Positions 14,501-24,079 of a stretch of DNA of 64,000 nucleotides are shown piece after piece. The position numbers and the translations under genes are program-made. The stretch is from contig NC_049980.1 in assembly GCF_000003815.2 (NCBI RefSeq), positions 2,345,182 to 2,409,181 of the forward strand. The letters are read 5' to 3'. This stretch comes from Branchiostoma floridae (lineage: Eukaryota > Chordata > Leptocardii > Amphioxiformes > Branchiostomatidae). Position 1 is the first letter of the stretch, and each line of letters starts with the position of its first letter. The notes below the pieces were generated by a model. That model did no database searches. It was not told where the DNA came from and saw nothing but the letters and a program-made list of their open reading frames with translations.

Positions 14501-16644
14501 GAAATTTGGGTAGTACATGTTATATCAGAGAACCAACAGGATAGATCTCCCATACATGACAGATGGACCTGTTGGAAACCAGTCTGTGTTTAGGTCTCCC
14601 CTTCTATCTTAGTATGTTAGTAGCTGCTCGCCAACATTTGTTGTCTGCCCCCACCCTCAGGTTACGACGATCTGACGCAGACGCAGGATTTCACCAAGAG
14701 TGGTTACCCCTCCGGCACACAGACGGGCTCCAAGGGAACGGTCGGATCAACGGGCAAGGGTCAGAGTTTTGTCAAAGCATATATTTTAGACATTTGATAA
14801 GAACAGTAAAAAAAGCCCTTGAGATGTCAACTTTTGTAGATTTCCGAGTGTAACAAAAATAACGGTGCAGTGCCCTTGTTCCCCAGTTTGGGGAAAAATA
14901 CCTTGGCATTGGTAGCATTTTATAAAAGCCTGGAGAATGTTATGTCCAATGATGTTAAGAGATTCTGAATGTTCTACAAATGATGTTAAATGTTGTCCGT
15001 TGTGCCCCCTGCAGGGTCGGTGAGTTCCGGCACGTCTGCGGGTTCAGACCTCAACATGTATGGCAAAACTCACCAGGTGTGCAAACACATTACATATATC
15101 TACTCTGTTTAGTGAAGTAAAGAGTTTTACCTTGTAGCATGTTATTACGAATATGTATGGAAAGACTCTGTGTTGTATAAATAAACTAGAACTTCTCAAA
15201 TGTAGTACAAGTATGTAGTTTACACTGCTGGTTCTGATATTTGCCTTAACAGTGCCATGAAGCTCCTGAATTGATAGCTAACCTCACGAAAGTGGCAACA
15301 AATTCTCCAGAACCTTGTTTCACGACCAACTCCTACTGTACCAGTACCCTGTTAACTAATGTTAGATGATTGTTCCCCACAGTCGTTTGACAAGCAGGGA
15401 TTCCCCGCCGGCACCCCCCCTCCGTTCAACCTGCCGCTGGCTACAGGTGGCCAGGGGGGCCCCCTCAACCCTGCGGCGGCCACCGGGTACCCCCACACGG
15501 CATTCATGACTCCCATGATGCCCCACCACACGCAGCACCACTCCCAGATTCCGCACCATCTTCTGCAGCAGGACGGACAGGTAGGCCAGGTTTATTGGCA
15601 CACATTCAGGACCTGTTCATGACTTTGCTCTCGACCACTCCACCAAGGTTGGCACTGGGTTAAACCTGGCATCCATCCTATGATCACTTCCAAGTAGAGA
15701 ATGACTTTCCAGACTTATTTTTTCAAAATTTTGGTGGTCGCAGAAGACCGTTAAAGACTAGTATGCAACCTCATCGAGCAGCTTCCAACCTCAGATAATC
15801 TTCCTCACGGCTAACTCCCAACCATGGTCTGGAGGTCATGGTTGGCTGTGTGTGACTAGGCTTTACCTGCATGACTGTCAGCTTGCCAGGCTTTCAATGC
15901 CTGAAGGGCACACATGTAAATGCTAGAGACACTTCACCCAGAACCATTGTCAAGCCTTGCTCTACCATGCTCTTGCCACACTGATGTGGGTGATACATTG
16001 TCATTTCACACCATTTCATAACATGAATTTGTTTTTCTGTTTAAGGTTTTGTTGGACCTGTATTTCCCACTGTTGTACTTAAAACAAGAGTTTCTACCAT
16101 TACATTCTAACATTGTTGATGGACCAATCTAATCAAATTGAACATTTTTTTTCCACATTCTGTTTCTCAATAAACAGCTTTGTGTAAAGAATGTTTCAGC
16201 ACTGCTGACTTCAGTTTGAAATGTCATTTTTCAATGTTTAAGGAGTGCATGTTGCTCACCCTACAGAGTACATTGCAGTTAATTTCTTATTAAAATTCCC
16301 ACTTTGAGTCAAAGTTTTGTTGGGTACCGTGTCATGTGCATTGTTGACATCTGGCTATGTACATCATGTGGTAGCATAGTACCAGCGTTAATCTAATATA
16401 GTACATGCAGATTCTAGGCTATACAATATTGAAAGAAGATAAAGTGTAAAATGTGAGTCAAGTGTTATATCAGACTATACTTGCTACTTACATTAACTTA
16501 CATTTTGTATCTTATCTCTCCTCATACATCTTGTCCGTGTTGTTTCAGGGAGGGACGAGCCAGCGGTCCCAGCCCAGCGGCTCGCAGCCCAAAGGCCCCA
16601 GTTCCAAGTCAGCCTACGGCTCCACCTACTGGGGGGCCAACTAG
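234..16644 (+). CDS. UBAP2L: UBAP2L/UBAP2 (lingerer) ortholog, 3' part, 18 exons
   Basis: Ubiquitin-associated protein 2-like family: cytoplasmic RNA-binding proteins linked to stress granules and translation (family knowledge). Exons read from splice sites and frame: 234-369, 1506-1622, 3017-3223, 3699-3907, 4401-4587, 5006-5066, 5725-5838, 7055-7224, 8284-8470, 9012-9157, 11960-12016, 12682-12760, 13161-13378, 13787-13886, 14661-14759, 15015-15076, 15383-15580, 16549-16644. All phases agree and give 813 residues to TAG at 16642. Position 1 is followed by GTAAGT, so a previous exon ends there; the UBA and RGG regions are upstream of the window. Diagnostic stretches shared with vertebrate UBAP2L include [43 protein letters not shown] and a C-terminal [11 protein letters not shown]...AYGSTYW. 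The protein is rich in Ser, Thr, Gln and Pro and probably disordered. Two donors are weak: GTACCC after 1622 and GTCAGA after 14759. UBAP2 and UBAP2L are vertebrate duplicates, so a pre-duplication ortholog could take either name. Confidence 0.93.
370..1505 (+). other. UBAP2L intron without recognised elements
   Basis: AT-rich intron between coding exons 234-369 and 1506-1622. I see no exon, RNA gene or clear repeat in it; the 100-residue minus-strand open frame at 665-967 has no family features. Confidence 0.6.
1590..2590 (+). repeat. Compound array: (CA)n plus copies of an exon end and its splice donor
   Basis: Exon 1506-1622 ends with CAGCAGCAGAACCAGGCTCC CGAGTCACAG, followed by the donor GTACCCTCC. 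The same exon-end, donor and about 40 bp of intron recur at about 1733, 1850, 1970, 2106, 2199, 2311, 2439 and 2553, making nine copies including the real exon. They are separated by CA runs of up to about 60 bp. Each copy therefore has a CA-rich tract ending in CAG and a GT donor. The predicted ORFs of poly-His/Thr here are artefacts of the CA repeats. Confidence 0.93.
2837..2928. mobile_element. 92-bp inverted-end repeat, copy 1
   Basis: It begins TTGGTTCA and ends TGAACCAA. A 92-bp copy at 4754-4845 is nearly identical, with few mismatches over the whole length, including the shared core CTGAGTTGTTGTGAAGTCAC. It lies in the intron before exon 3017. Confidence 0.75.
3017..3907 (+). CDS. UBAP2L: UBAP2L exons carrying the UBAP2/lingerer motif (DUF3697)
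   Basis: Exons 3017-3223 and 3699-3907 join in phase 0. The first is Pro/Gln/Ser-rich and ends in a basic patch ([15 protein letters not shown]). The second opens with [11 protein letters not shown] and continues with [14 protein letters not shown]. Together this is the short conserved block that defines the UBAP2/lingerer family (Pfam DUF3697, from family knowledge). Acceptors end at 3016 (CCAG) and 3698 (CCAG); donors are GTGGGC and GTAAGA. This block is the firmest identification in the N-terminal half of the visible protein. Confidence 0.9.
4754..4845. mobile_element. 92-bp inverted-end repeat, copy 2
   Basis: Second copy of the element at 2837-2928, same orientation and same length, with TTGGTTCA / TGAACCAA ends, in the intron after exon 4401-4587. 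Confidence 0.75.
5109..5195. mobile_element. 87-bp inverted-end repeat, subfamily 2 copy 1
   Basis: Ends CAAGATTCAGATGATG and TGATGGATCTTG are inverted. An 87-bp copy lies at 8832-8918. The core CTGAGTTTGTTGTGAAGTCA links it to the 92-bp elements at 2837 and 4754. Confidence 0.7.
5300..5588. mobile_element. Possible MITE rich in TTGCAC/GTGCAA blocks
   Basis: The left half has ACTTGCACATTGCAACC, GGTGCAAC and GGTTGCAC; the right half has the same blocks in inverted order (GTTGTGCAACC, GGTTGCACACTGTGCAACCC). This gives an imperfect inverted structure of about 290 bp. Boundaries are approximate. Confidence 0.4.
5959..6288. mobile_element. MITE, CAGGGCTC ends
   Basis: Left end CAGGGCTCAAAATAC and right end GGTATTTCGAGCCCTG are inverted copies. 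Internal CTGCACTGGTGCAGGT-like blocks are also inverted. AGTTG sits just outside both ends, but I could not find a full 8-bp target duplication, so the hAT assignment is tentative. Confidence 0.7.
6596..7028. mobile_element. hAT-type MITE with 8-bp target-site duplication
   Basis: A 433-bp non-coding element whose ends are inverted: TAGGGCTGGGTACCGGTACA on the left and TGTACCGGTACCCAACCCTA on the right. It is flanked by the identical 8-bp direct repeat GTCTGAAC at 6588-6595 and 7029-7036. TAGGG-type ends plus an 8-bp duplication fit the hAT superfamily. Internally it contains repeated GGTCCAGG/GGACCTGA blocks near the right end. It lies in a UBAP2L intron, 26 bp before exon 7055. Confidence 0.88.
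7205..7680 (+). repeat. Intronic tandem array derived from an exon 3' end and donor
   Basis: Exon 7055-7224 ends ACTCACAGCTCTCCAATCAG followed by GTAGCTCC. Roughly ten degenerate units of about 45-55 bp follow in the intron. Most contain (C/A)TCACAGCTCT..TCCAATCAGGTAGCT(T/C)CATC, so they repeat the last coding bases plus donor. A few units have lost the GT (for example ATCAGATAGC and ATCAGACAGC). Confidence 0.9.
8591..8752. mobile_element. Possible short MITE related to the CAGGGCTC family
   Basis: AGGGCTGAAATTC on the left and GTATTTCCAGCCCTG on the right are inverted and resemble the ends of the element at 5959-6288; TGCAC blocks occur inside. The left end is eroded and no target duplication is visible. 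Confidence 0.45.
8832..8918. mobile_element. 87-bp inverted-end repeat, subfamily 2 copy 2
   Basis: Copy of 5109-5195 with the same length; ends CAAGATTCA and TGAATCTTG are perfect inverted repeats here. Confidence 0.7.
9012..16644 (+). CDS. UBAP2L: UBAP2L exons for the conserved C-terminal third
   Basis: Nine exons from 9012 to the stop encode the part most like vertebrate UBAP2L. Exon 9012-9157 ends in a [19 protein letters not shown] segment. Micro-exon 11960-12016 gives [15 protein letters not shown] (vertebrate: YGYDDLQMLQTR). Exon 12682-12760 has [12 protein letters not shown]; 13161-13378 has [22 protein letters not shown]; 14661-14759 has YDDLTQTQ; 15383-15580 has [17 protein letters not shown] and a His-rich stretch; the last exon gives [11 protein letters not shown] and TAG. 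These aromatic, Gly- and Pro-rich segments look like low-complexity interaction regions. A longer reading-frame extension exists upstream of 13161, but the TCCCACCAG acceptor gives the family match. Confidence 0.92.
9158..11959 (+). other. Longest UBAP2L intron in the window
   Basis: The 2.8-kb intron starts GTAAGT and ends CCCTCCCAG. Apart from the minisatellite at 10980-11172 I see no exon-like or RNA-like sequence. Short open frames on both strands lack conserved residues. Confidence 0.6.
10980..11172 (+). repeat. Degenerate 18-20 bp minisatellite (GATTGGTGGCTACC type)
   Basis: About ten units variant on CTGATTGGTGGCTACCAA lie in the 2.8-kb intron between exons 9012-9157 and 11960-12016. 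There is no coding frame through the units. Confidence 0.8.
14211..14337. repeat. About 125-bp interspersed repeat, copy 1
   Basis: The segment containing TGTCAGCTTGCCAGGCT and CACTTCACCCAGAACCATTG, ending GATGTGGGTGATACA, occurs again at 15873-15997. The last 70 bp are practically identical and the first 50 bp more diverged. Both copies are in UBAP2L introns. Confidence 0.8.
15873..15997. repeat. About 125-bp interspersed repeat, copy 2
   Basis: Second copy of the repeat at 14211-14337, in the last UBAP2L intron, same orientation. Confidence 0.8.
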
Positions 16645-16676
16645 CCTCTCCCCTCCTGGGGTTGTACATGTCCTTG

Positions 16677-16682
16677 AATAAA
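16677..16682 (+). terminator. Proximal polyadenylation signal AATAAA
   Basis: Canonical hexamer 33 bases after the UBAP2L stop codon, followed by a G/T-rich stretch (GGGTTTTTGGTTGGGGGG) at about 16697-16714 that could act as the downstream element. Confidence 0.55.
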
Positions 16683-19627
16683 CCCCCTTCTCAGTGGGTT
16701 TTTGGTTGGGGGGTCTGTGAACATTGTCCTTCTCTGTCCATTCTGCATGAATCCGGAGCTGTAGTAGTGCCCCCTTGCATGGTTCTCGTGCATAACAGAG
16801 CAACTTAGAGTTCAGTATTTCTTAACGATAGCTTGTGACGTTGTGTGTGGCCCTTTGGGTGGGGGGAGGGAATAAGGATCGATGTTTCAGTATATGATGA
16901 CGATAAATCAGTGGCAACTAGTGCTGCCCAGTGTATGTAATGTACATGTGTATGAATCCTCATTTTTATGTTCTGTATAGAGACCTGATAAAACTTGATA
17001 GTTAGATTGAGAGAGATGAAAAAAGACATTCTTCAGAATTACAACTTGCTGCCACAGACTAAGGATTTTTGTCTTTCTATGACGTGGTGTTCCATTGTTG
17101 CATTTGGGAGGAATTGGGACGTGGCTGACTGTTTTTCGGGAAGGCCAGCGTCAGAAGCGAGACGTCGGTACAAGTGCCTTACGAGGTGACGTGTGCAGGC
17201 GGGGATAGAACGAGAGAGAAAGAAAGGTTCCCTCTGTAGCTGTAAATTTCCTGTTCTGAGACCCAAAAAAGGGAAGAGACTGATGACAAACTTGAGGGAA
17301 AGCCCTAAATGGAGCTTGTTTTATGCTGTGCCAGATAACAGGAAGGTTGTTGAATATGAATTCCTCTGTTACAGCCAGCATTTGGGACTCCCTTCTAGTG
17401 TAAGATAACAAGAGTGTGAACATTTTCAACTTTCAGTAAGGCTTTTTCCTGCCTTGGTTTTTGCACCTTACATCCTGATGTTGTTTTTTTCTTCTGGTTA
17501 GCAGGGATGAACTGATCTAAACATACCTACAGAGTTCAAAACCAAGTGTCAAAGGTGCCAAACCAAGACTGTAGAAAGACTTATTTTAGGTGTTTTTAGA
17601 ATACCTCCTTCAAGCATAGGAGCTTGTAATGTCCTTCATGTGACCTTAAACTTTTCAGCAGGCTGATGTGACCCTGACTTGGACTGGGAGAGTTGGGATG
17701 TAGATGTGCCATGGGCAGGGGCCCTTCACTGGATAAGACCCGGGTGTGATTTAGCCCTGCACTGGACCTTAAATCTAGTCAGAACAGCTTTCAAAAAGTA
17801 TGAAATTCATTTATCAGTTCACTCAGTCAAACCTTTTCCTACTGCCTAACAAATTTGGAGCAGAGATGCTCTCTCGGCAGGTAGAAAATTGTTAATGGCA
17901 GTGGTTCGGGCATGAGTTTATCACCTCCGTCAGGCTTTATTTGAACGATGTGATGCTGGTGTCCTTACACGAGTCTGTATGCAGGCATCACCAGGTAAAA
18001 TACATTTTAATGCCATATTCCGCAGTGGCCTGGACTTAAGGATCATGCTATGTTGTTTTATGTACCCATGCAGGACTTTGGTGCTTTTAGTTAATAGTCA
18101 TATAGGGAGGAGGGCCTCATTAACCCTAGCAGTGCCATGGAACCCATTCTACAGTCTAACTGGCCATTGTGTTGTGAGGGTTAATAAGTCCATTGTTCAG
18201 GAATGGAGAAATGAGAATGTAAGGTGTTTGGGTTCCTTTTACCAAAGAGTGGAGAAGTCTGATGAACATGTATCTGCGTGGATGCGTGTCTTACAGTATG
18301 TGAACAGTAAACCTGCCGCAGGGATCCCTGTGGCGAACATGTCCAACGTTAGAAACAAAGAAGCTCTTCCTGACATGTGACATTGAGGTACCTCACATGG
18401 GGACCTAGAAAGGGCCTGTTCATTCCTTAACATGACTACTGTTTTATTCTGGGTTACCGTTTGAAGGTTTCTTCCAATAATATAACAAAAAGGCCAGATT
18501 GATGAGGTAATGTTGTGCATTAAGCACCATATCTCCAGGTTGGTTTGAAGTTGCATTTACTGAACAATTGACAGGTATAAAGACCTGGGACTGGGAGGTT
18601 ATGGCAAAACAGAAATGTTGTATTCCTGATCTATCAGGAAAACATGACAGCTCGTCCTGGGGAGCCCTGTGGAATGGTTTACTGGTGCTAAGATAAAAAA
18701 AATTTGGTAAAATGTAAACCACATTGCCCTTTTCTACCCAACCTTTCCCCTCAATTTGCCTTGTCAAAGCCTTCCAGCTTGTATTTCGGCCATGTTAACC
18801 TGCATTCTGAGTCCAGTAGAAATATGCACTTGTCTGTAATGTATACATAGATAGACTGGGTACTATCCTTTTTGTACCTAGCCTTTTTACACTCACTACC
18901 TGACTACCCTCAAAAACTTCAGGTAGTGATTGTAAGGAGCCCTGGTAGAAATGGAATGATACCCAGGCTAACAGATGTAGGAAAGCAAACCAACAGTAAA
19001 CTGAACAATGGTAAAGGCACATCAGTTGTAGAATATCTTCCCAAAGGCAAACAGTGCATTTCCTGCTGATTTTGCTTTTCCAGTTGTTCCATACCTTGAT
19101 GGAAACAGTAAACATTACAAATATGCTGTACATATGAATGTTAATTTTACTTTAGTTCTGACTCTGATTCGAATAAGTTTGATAAAAATTGAGACTGCAT
19201 CAGTTCATGTCCTTGGTTCTAAACCTTTTTCAAATGGCAAGACTTAAAACAGTAGCTTACTCAGTACAGTATGTATGCTGACATGTATGTAGTATCAGGG
19301 ACTCTTACTTCAGGGGCTACAACGTAATTACTTATCCCTTGAAACTTCATTATTATTGCTTATTTATCATTCTGATGGTCATTACAGTCAGTCACAGTGT
19401 ATATATCCATATATGGTAACCAAGTGTATGAACTGGTGTGTCCTCACATGACCGAAAACAAGCTGGCTACAGAAGGCAGTGACAGCATTCTGTTTGTTTT
19501 AAGCTATATTCCACAATGTTAGAGGTCAGATTGTATCGCTACCCAGGTGGTAAAGTATAAGGTCCCTGTCCGGTATGTAACCCATATAAAGGGTTCTGTC
19601 TTTTTTTGTTTGAGATGGAAAAAAGGA

Positions 19628-19633
19628 AATAAA
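19628..19633 (+). terminator. Distal polyadenylation signal AATAAA
   Basis: Canonical hexamer in an A-rich context about 3 kb after the UBAP2L stop. It is a candidate distal site. Which signal is used cannot be decided from sequence alone. Confidence 0.35.
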
Positions 19634-20059
19634 AAGGAATGGATTCCTCTCAGCTGATTGCATGTTTCAGCGATGCACGACTGTCTAATAGGCACACCTT
19701 TTAAAAGTGCTGCATGTGGTTTTAAACAGTTATCACGCTTTTTTCAAGAAACAGTTTAAGTGAAAAATTAGACTGATAGCAACCCCTTTTGAATCCATGT
19801 GGATTACCTACGTGTAATTCACACTTCTGGTCTTTGTACGGGCGGGACATGCAACAACATCAACTGTTTCAGTTAACGGTTTCAAAACCATAGGAGGTCT
19901 CCTGGAACCGAGCGATAATGAGCCATGAACCTAAGATTTACATACATGTATCAGTAGAAGTGTGGGGAAAAGTCTTGCAGATATTATCTGAAACCATCTA
20001 AAAAAGCTTATATTGAGAGTCAATGAACGAGGCTTGCATCGAATAAGGACGCTGGACGA

Positions 20060-21120
20060 CTTATTTTGTTGACATTTGAATATGATTGACAAAGCGCTTG
20101 ACATTATACTAGATAGACTTCAAAACGACAGCACACTTTGACAACGGTCTACATTGTCCCCAGTTCATGTCAGGGATCTTTTGAAGGTTTGTCGAAGATT
20201 GCATATATTTTCTATACAATGGTGAATTTTCAAACAAATCCATGGGCTCCCCAGTTTCCCCATTAGTCTACCATTTATGGAGAACATTTTGAACAGGTTG
20301 CTATCAATACCGCTCTTCATCCGCCCTTGCTGTGTTATAGGTACGTAGACGACCCTCACTCAAAGTTAAAAAAGAATTCACTGACCATATCGGCAGTCTT
20401 GATCCCGATATTAAGACCACTTTTGAGGAACAAAAAGATAACTCCCTACCTTTTCTAGACACCGTGACATTGGTCAAAGAGGACGGTTCTCTAGGCATTG
20501 ATATTTATCGCAAACCAACCCACACAGACCAGTATTTGAACTTTGAGTCTAATGATCTTTTAGAGCACAAACTAATCGTTGTCAGAACACTTTTACACCG
20601 TACCAATACCATTATCACTGACCCTATAACAGACAAAAAGAGACAGTACACGTCTTGGGCTCTAAACAAAGCCGCGGCACCTAAATTCACTGTTCCCCGT
20701 GACCACAACCCGAACCTTGCCACACGGCAGAACAACAGAGGATTGGTCATCTTGCCCTATACTACGTGAAGGGCGTTTCGGAAGCCCTCTGTAGGATTTT
20801 CACTAGCTAACACGTGTTTTAGACCAACACGAACCTTACGACAGTCACTGGTGGCACCAAAAGACACAACAAAGGAGGATAAGTGTGGCGTAATATACTA
20901 CATCCCGTGTCAGGGCAGAAATACTCGGGGTCCCTACCAAGAGTCATACATCGGTGAAACTGAGCGCTTGCTAAAGAGTAGGTTTTTGGAGCACAGGAGA
21001 CCGAGTTCGGTCTCGTCGGAGGTGGCGCAGCACATTAATATTAAAACACCGGGACATTTCATTACCTTGGACAATTATAATTTTCTTGGCGAAGGTAATG
21101 AGGCACGTGAGCGCTCCTGA
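20060..21120 (+). pseudogene. Truncated Penelope-like element: reverse transcriptase plus GIY-YIG endonuclease
   Basis: A relic of a Penelope-like retroelement. In order: a finger/palm piece (DKALDIILDRLQNDSTL at about 20090), MGSPVSPLV in another frame at about 20241, the catalytic YVDD at 20342-20353, then PFLDTVTL and IYRKPTHTDQY at 20446-20535, LLHRTNT, KGVSEALCRIFT, and a GIY-YIG nuclease piece at 20851-21120 with GVIYYIPC, ESYIGETERLLKSRFLEHRR and a late asparagine (DNYNF). GIY-YIG after a Penelope-type RT is the signature of this order (family knowledge). In-frame stops near 20142 and 20213, frame changes between 20255-20300 and near 20375, and stops near 20806 and 20818 show it is dead. 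The 5' part is missing. It lies between the convergent genes. No promoter or terminal repeat could be defined. Confidence 0.88.
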
Positions 21121-21489
21121 CCGGGTTTATTTCGCGTCGTTAAGAGGCGACACCTGGTCTGGAGCAGTCCACGTGCTCTCATTAGCCACCTGCACACCCT
21201 CACCTGTCCATAGAACCTTTTATACGCCTCAGAATCAGAGCTTGTTTTTTCCATCTGTTGAATCTACGCCGCAGAGGTCGGACGGAGGTAGATGGAGAGC
21301 CTGTGTTCGTCACTTTTGCTTTCTGCGCCCGCCTTTCTGCCCCCCCCCCCCCGCCTCTTTTTCTACCCCTTCTGCCGACTATAGGCGAGGAACTCAGCCT
21401 CTATCTTATCTGCGGACCAGGAACTTCAGGAACGCACTGGAATTTTTGGGCCGTATATATTTGTAAGGTAACATTCGGAAGCGTTTGAT

Positions 21490-21520
21490 CAAGGACGTTA
21501 TATGAGATATAACGTCCTTG
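21490..21520. repeat. Perfect 14-bp hairpin with GAG loop
   Basis: CAAGGACGTTATAT, loop GAG, ATATAACGTCCTTG, about 370 bp after the Penelope-like endonuclease relic. It could be a remnant of the element's 3' end or an unrelated palindrome. Confidence 0.75.
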
Positions 21521-23170
21521 GTTTGATGTATAGGTTTGTAACTTAGGGGTCAGAGGTCTAGTCTACGTAAAGGTAACTATGAAGTTATTCTTTATGGATT
21601 GGAAGCTTAAGTATAGATTGGTCTGAGTCGTTTGAAACGTTTTGTGGAGGAAATAAGGTTTTAAAAAGGGAAGGTTTTAAGGGCTCCAAATACTTCTTTG
21701 TTTGTAGTTGGTCATTTTCTCTACATTAAAAGCGTTAGGTCGAAGTATGACGTCTTATTTCAGTTAAGGAGACTTTTAGTGTTTCCTCATAGATTATGTA
21801 AATTTCGCACAGATTTGCAGGATTTATATTTAATTATGTTCGTCTTTACGTAGCTTCATAATGCTGAAAGAATGAAATTCCAATCATTTACAAGTATGTA
21901 ATAATACTATTTTGTCATAAATTACGCAAATGAACCTTCGTTTGCATAGATATCTATCGGTTTTTCTGTATTTCCCAGTTATCTAGATGCCATGTTTGAG
22001 AGTCCTATCATGGAATGCAGTGTATTAGATTAACTTTCCTCATTTAGTATGCAAATCAGATGTTGCTCTGGATGACTAGATACTTAAAAAATTATTACAA
22101 CCCGTCAACGCTTCCTTGAGTTACTCAATCGTCCAAAGATTGAAACAAGTGGGCGTCTGATGTTCCAAATAGCCAGAACCGGGGGGCCCAAACTGGCAGC
22201 ACTTACTCTTTGCCCAGGAGCTAATAATAACTACCCTTAAAGAATTACGACCACAGCAACTTCCAATGCAGTACCTTAAAAAGTACCCCCTCCCCTCCCT
22301 TGGTGTTATCATCGAACTCGACCTTCGTGTTCCTGACCCCTACCCACCCACCTACCAAAGGTCATCAGGATCCATCCAGGGCTTGCCGAGTTATACTGTT
22401 TATACAAACACTTTGAAAGCGAAACCTTCTTGGCGGAGGTAATGAATGTGATATATAGTTACACCTGGATTTTAATGACAGTGTTACGCCAGAGAGTGGT
22501 TATGCTTAGTCACATAGAGATTACTCCTTTAGCGTACTCCTTGGCCGATGGGCAACAAAACAGACAAGGACAGTTCGGATTGGAGAAAGTTCCTTTTACT
22601 ACAAACATTTCCTTGGATACATTAAAAACATCCAATCGCTGGCGTTATTCAGTATCTATAGCTAAACTGTAACTCCTGATTGGCTCGTCTTTCTGGCCTC
22701 TTATTATTGGCTACTACCTTCAAACCATTTAATTCCAGCCAATCATCCTAAGAACACCACTCAAGGAACATACTCCTGATCACCCCGCATTTTCATTGGC
22801 TAATACCCTTACAGTCTTTAACCCCAGCCAACCACAAACAAGAAACGTTCTAGGGTATGAGCAACATATTGCCTACATTAGACTCATTTCACCACAATAT
22901 GTTTGTAGTTATTGAGTAAGTGTAGCTAACACAGTGCTAACAATCACATTGGCATTAAGTACGGAAGCGACCGGCACTATAACAAGCACAAACATATTGA
23001 CAAACAATCACACAAAATCATATCGGATCCTTTATACTTTCACCTTTAAGTCTTACCGAGCAAAACCACGCAACTTGATAAGAGCAGTTTTTTTGTGTGT
23101 TTCTTTTTTTTTCTCCTTTTTTTTAGGTATTTTGCAACGAAATCACATACATTATCGATAAGTACATTTG
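21521..23170. other. Intergenic stretch between the convergent genes
   Basis: No coding frame is recognised. At 22255-22445 there is a block (CTCGACCTTCGTGTTCCTG ... CTTGGCGGAGGTAAT) that looks like an old interspersed repeat. At 22675-22830 two imperfect copies of about 120 bp contain ATTGGCT / AGCCAA motifs. The rest is AT-rich. Confidence 0.45.
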
Positions 23171-23171
23171 A

Positions 23172-23177
23172 TTTATT
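23172..23177 (-). terminator. Candidate polyadenylation signal of the giant IF gene
   Basis: TTTATT on the plus strand reads AATAAA on the minus strand, 383 bases downstream of the stop at 23560. It is the first clear candidate I noticed in this orientation. Confidence 0.4.
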
Positions 23178-23559
23178 GTGCGGTACACACGCATGCAACA
23201 GTAGCTTGTTACATGTACTTGCAATCGAAGCACGTAACAACACGAAACTCCGTCTGAAAATAAGGAACCACTCCATACTCCTCTGGTAAATCTGTATACT
23301 AGCGCTTTTAGCTATCACCCAAAATCTACTTCTATCAATTTGAGTTGAAATACAATCAATCTATCTTAAAATCTGCCCTTATATCCGAATCTGATACGTA
23401 AACGCCCATTAACAAAGGAGCGCAACATTTTTAAAAAAGTCAACATGTACAGATACAAAACTATATGTATCGCGATTTCTCCAATAATAGATTTTCAGCC
23501 TAGACCATCTCGGGTCTCTCACTGCTGTTTTCATTGCTGTCGGGGCCATCTCGGGCTTC

Positions 23560-24079
23560 TCACTGCTGTTTGCACTGCTGCTTTTGGCCCTTCTTCTTTC
23601 GGTACTTCTTCTTGCCACCCAGGTACTTGGGAAAGTTGTCGGTTGCCTCCCGGGCGGAGTCTTCGGAGTCCTCCAGCGCCACGGAGGCACGGGAAGCGGT
23701 GGTGGCGACGCTAGTGCGTGACACCGTGGCGCTCAGCGTGGCCTGGGCGGCACCAGAGGCCGTCTCAGCGCCAAAGCCGGTGGGAGCGGACACTGAAGTC
23801 GGCAACTTCGCTCCCACCATTCCGGCTTTCTGCTCGCCGCTCACCGTCACCGTCTCCCTCGTCGTTGTCGACGACGTCACGAACGTTGACGATGAGGTAA
23901 CGACCGATGATGACGTTACGGCCGATGATGAAGATGTCACCTTGGAGGAGATGGTTGCCCCGGTTTCGGTGTCGTCAGAGTCCTCCGCCTTGCCGTTGCG
24001 CTCCGACGCTACAACCCCCGCGACTGCTTTGGTACCTCCCGCTGGAAGGACCTCGGCTTCCACGAATGGTAAATCTGGC
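23560..24079 (-). CDS. Terminal exon of the giant IF gene
   Basis: Acceptor GAATGTATTTCAG. 173 residues start PDLPFVEAEVLPAGG, continue with a long Ser/Thr/Val run (SSSSAVTSSSVVTSSSTF) and end in a basic tail GGKKKYRKKKGQKQQCKQQ before TGA at 23562-23560. Phase 2 fits the previous donor. A plus-strand open frame covering the same bases is its shadow. Confidence 0.82.

Larger units (their letters stand above)
16645..19650 (+). other. Probable UBAP2L 3' UTR and downstream flank
   Basis: There is no conserved reading frame after the TAG at 16642. An AATAAA lies only 33 bases after the stop and another near 19628. The stretch between them is AT-rich with no exon-like GC peaks, so a long 3' UTR ending near 19.65 kb is plausible. 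The short open frames here have no family features. Confidence 0.5.
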
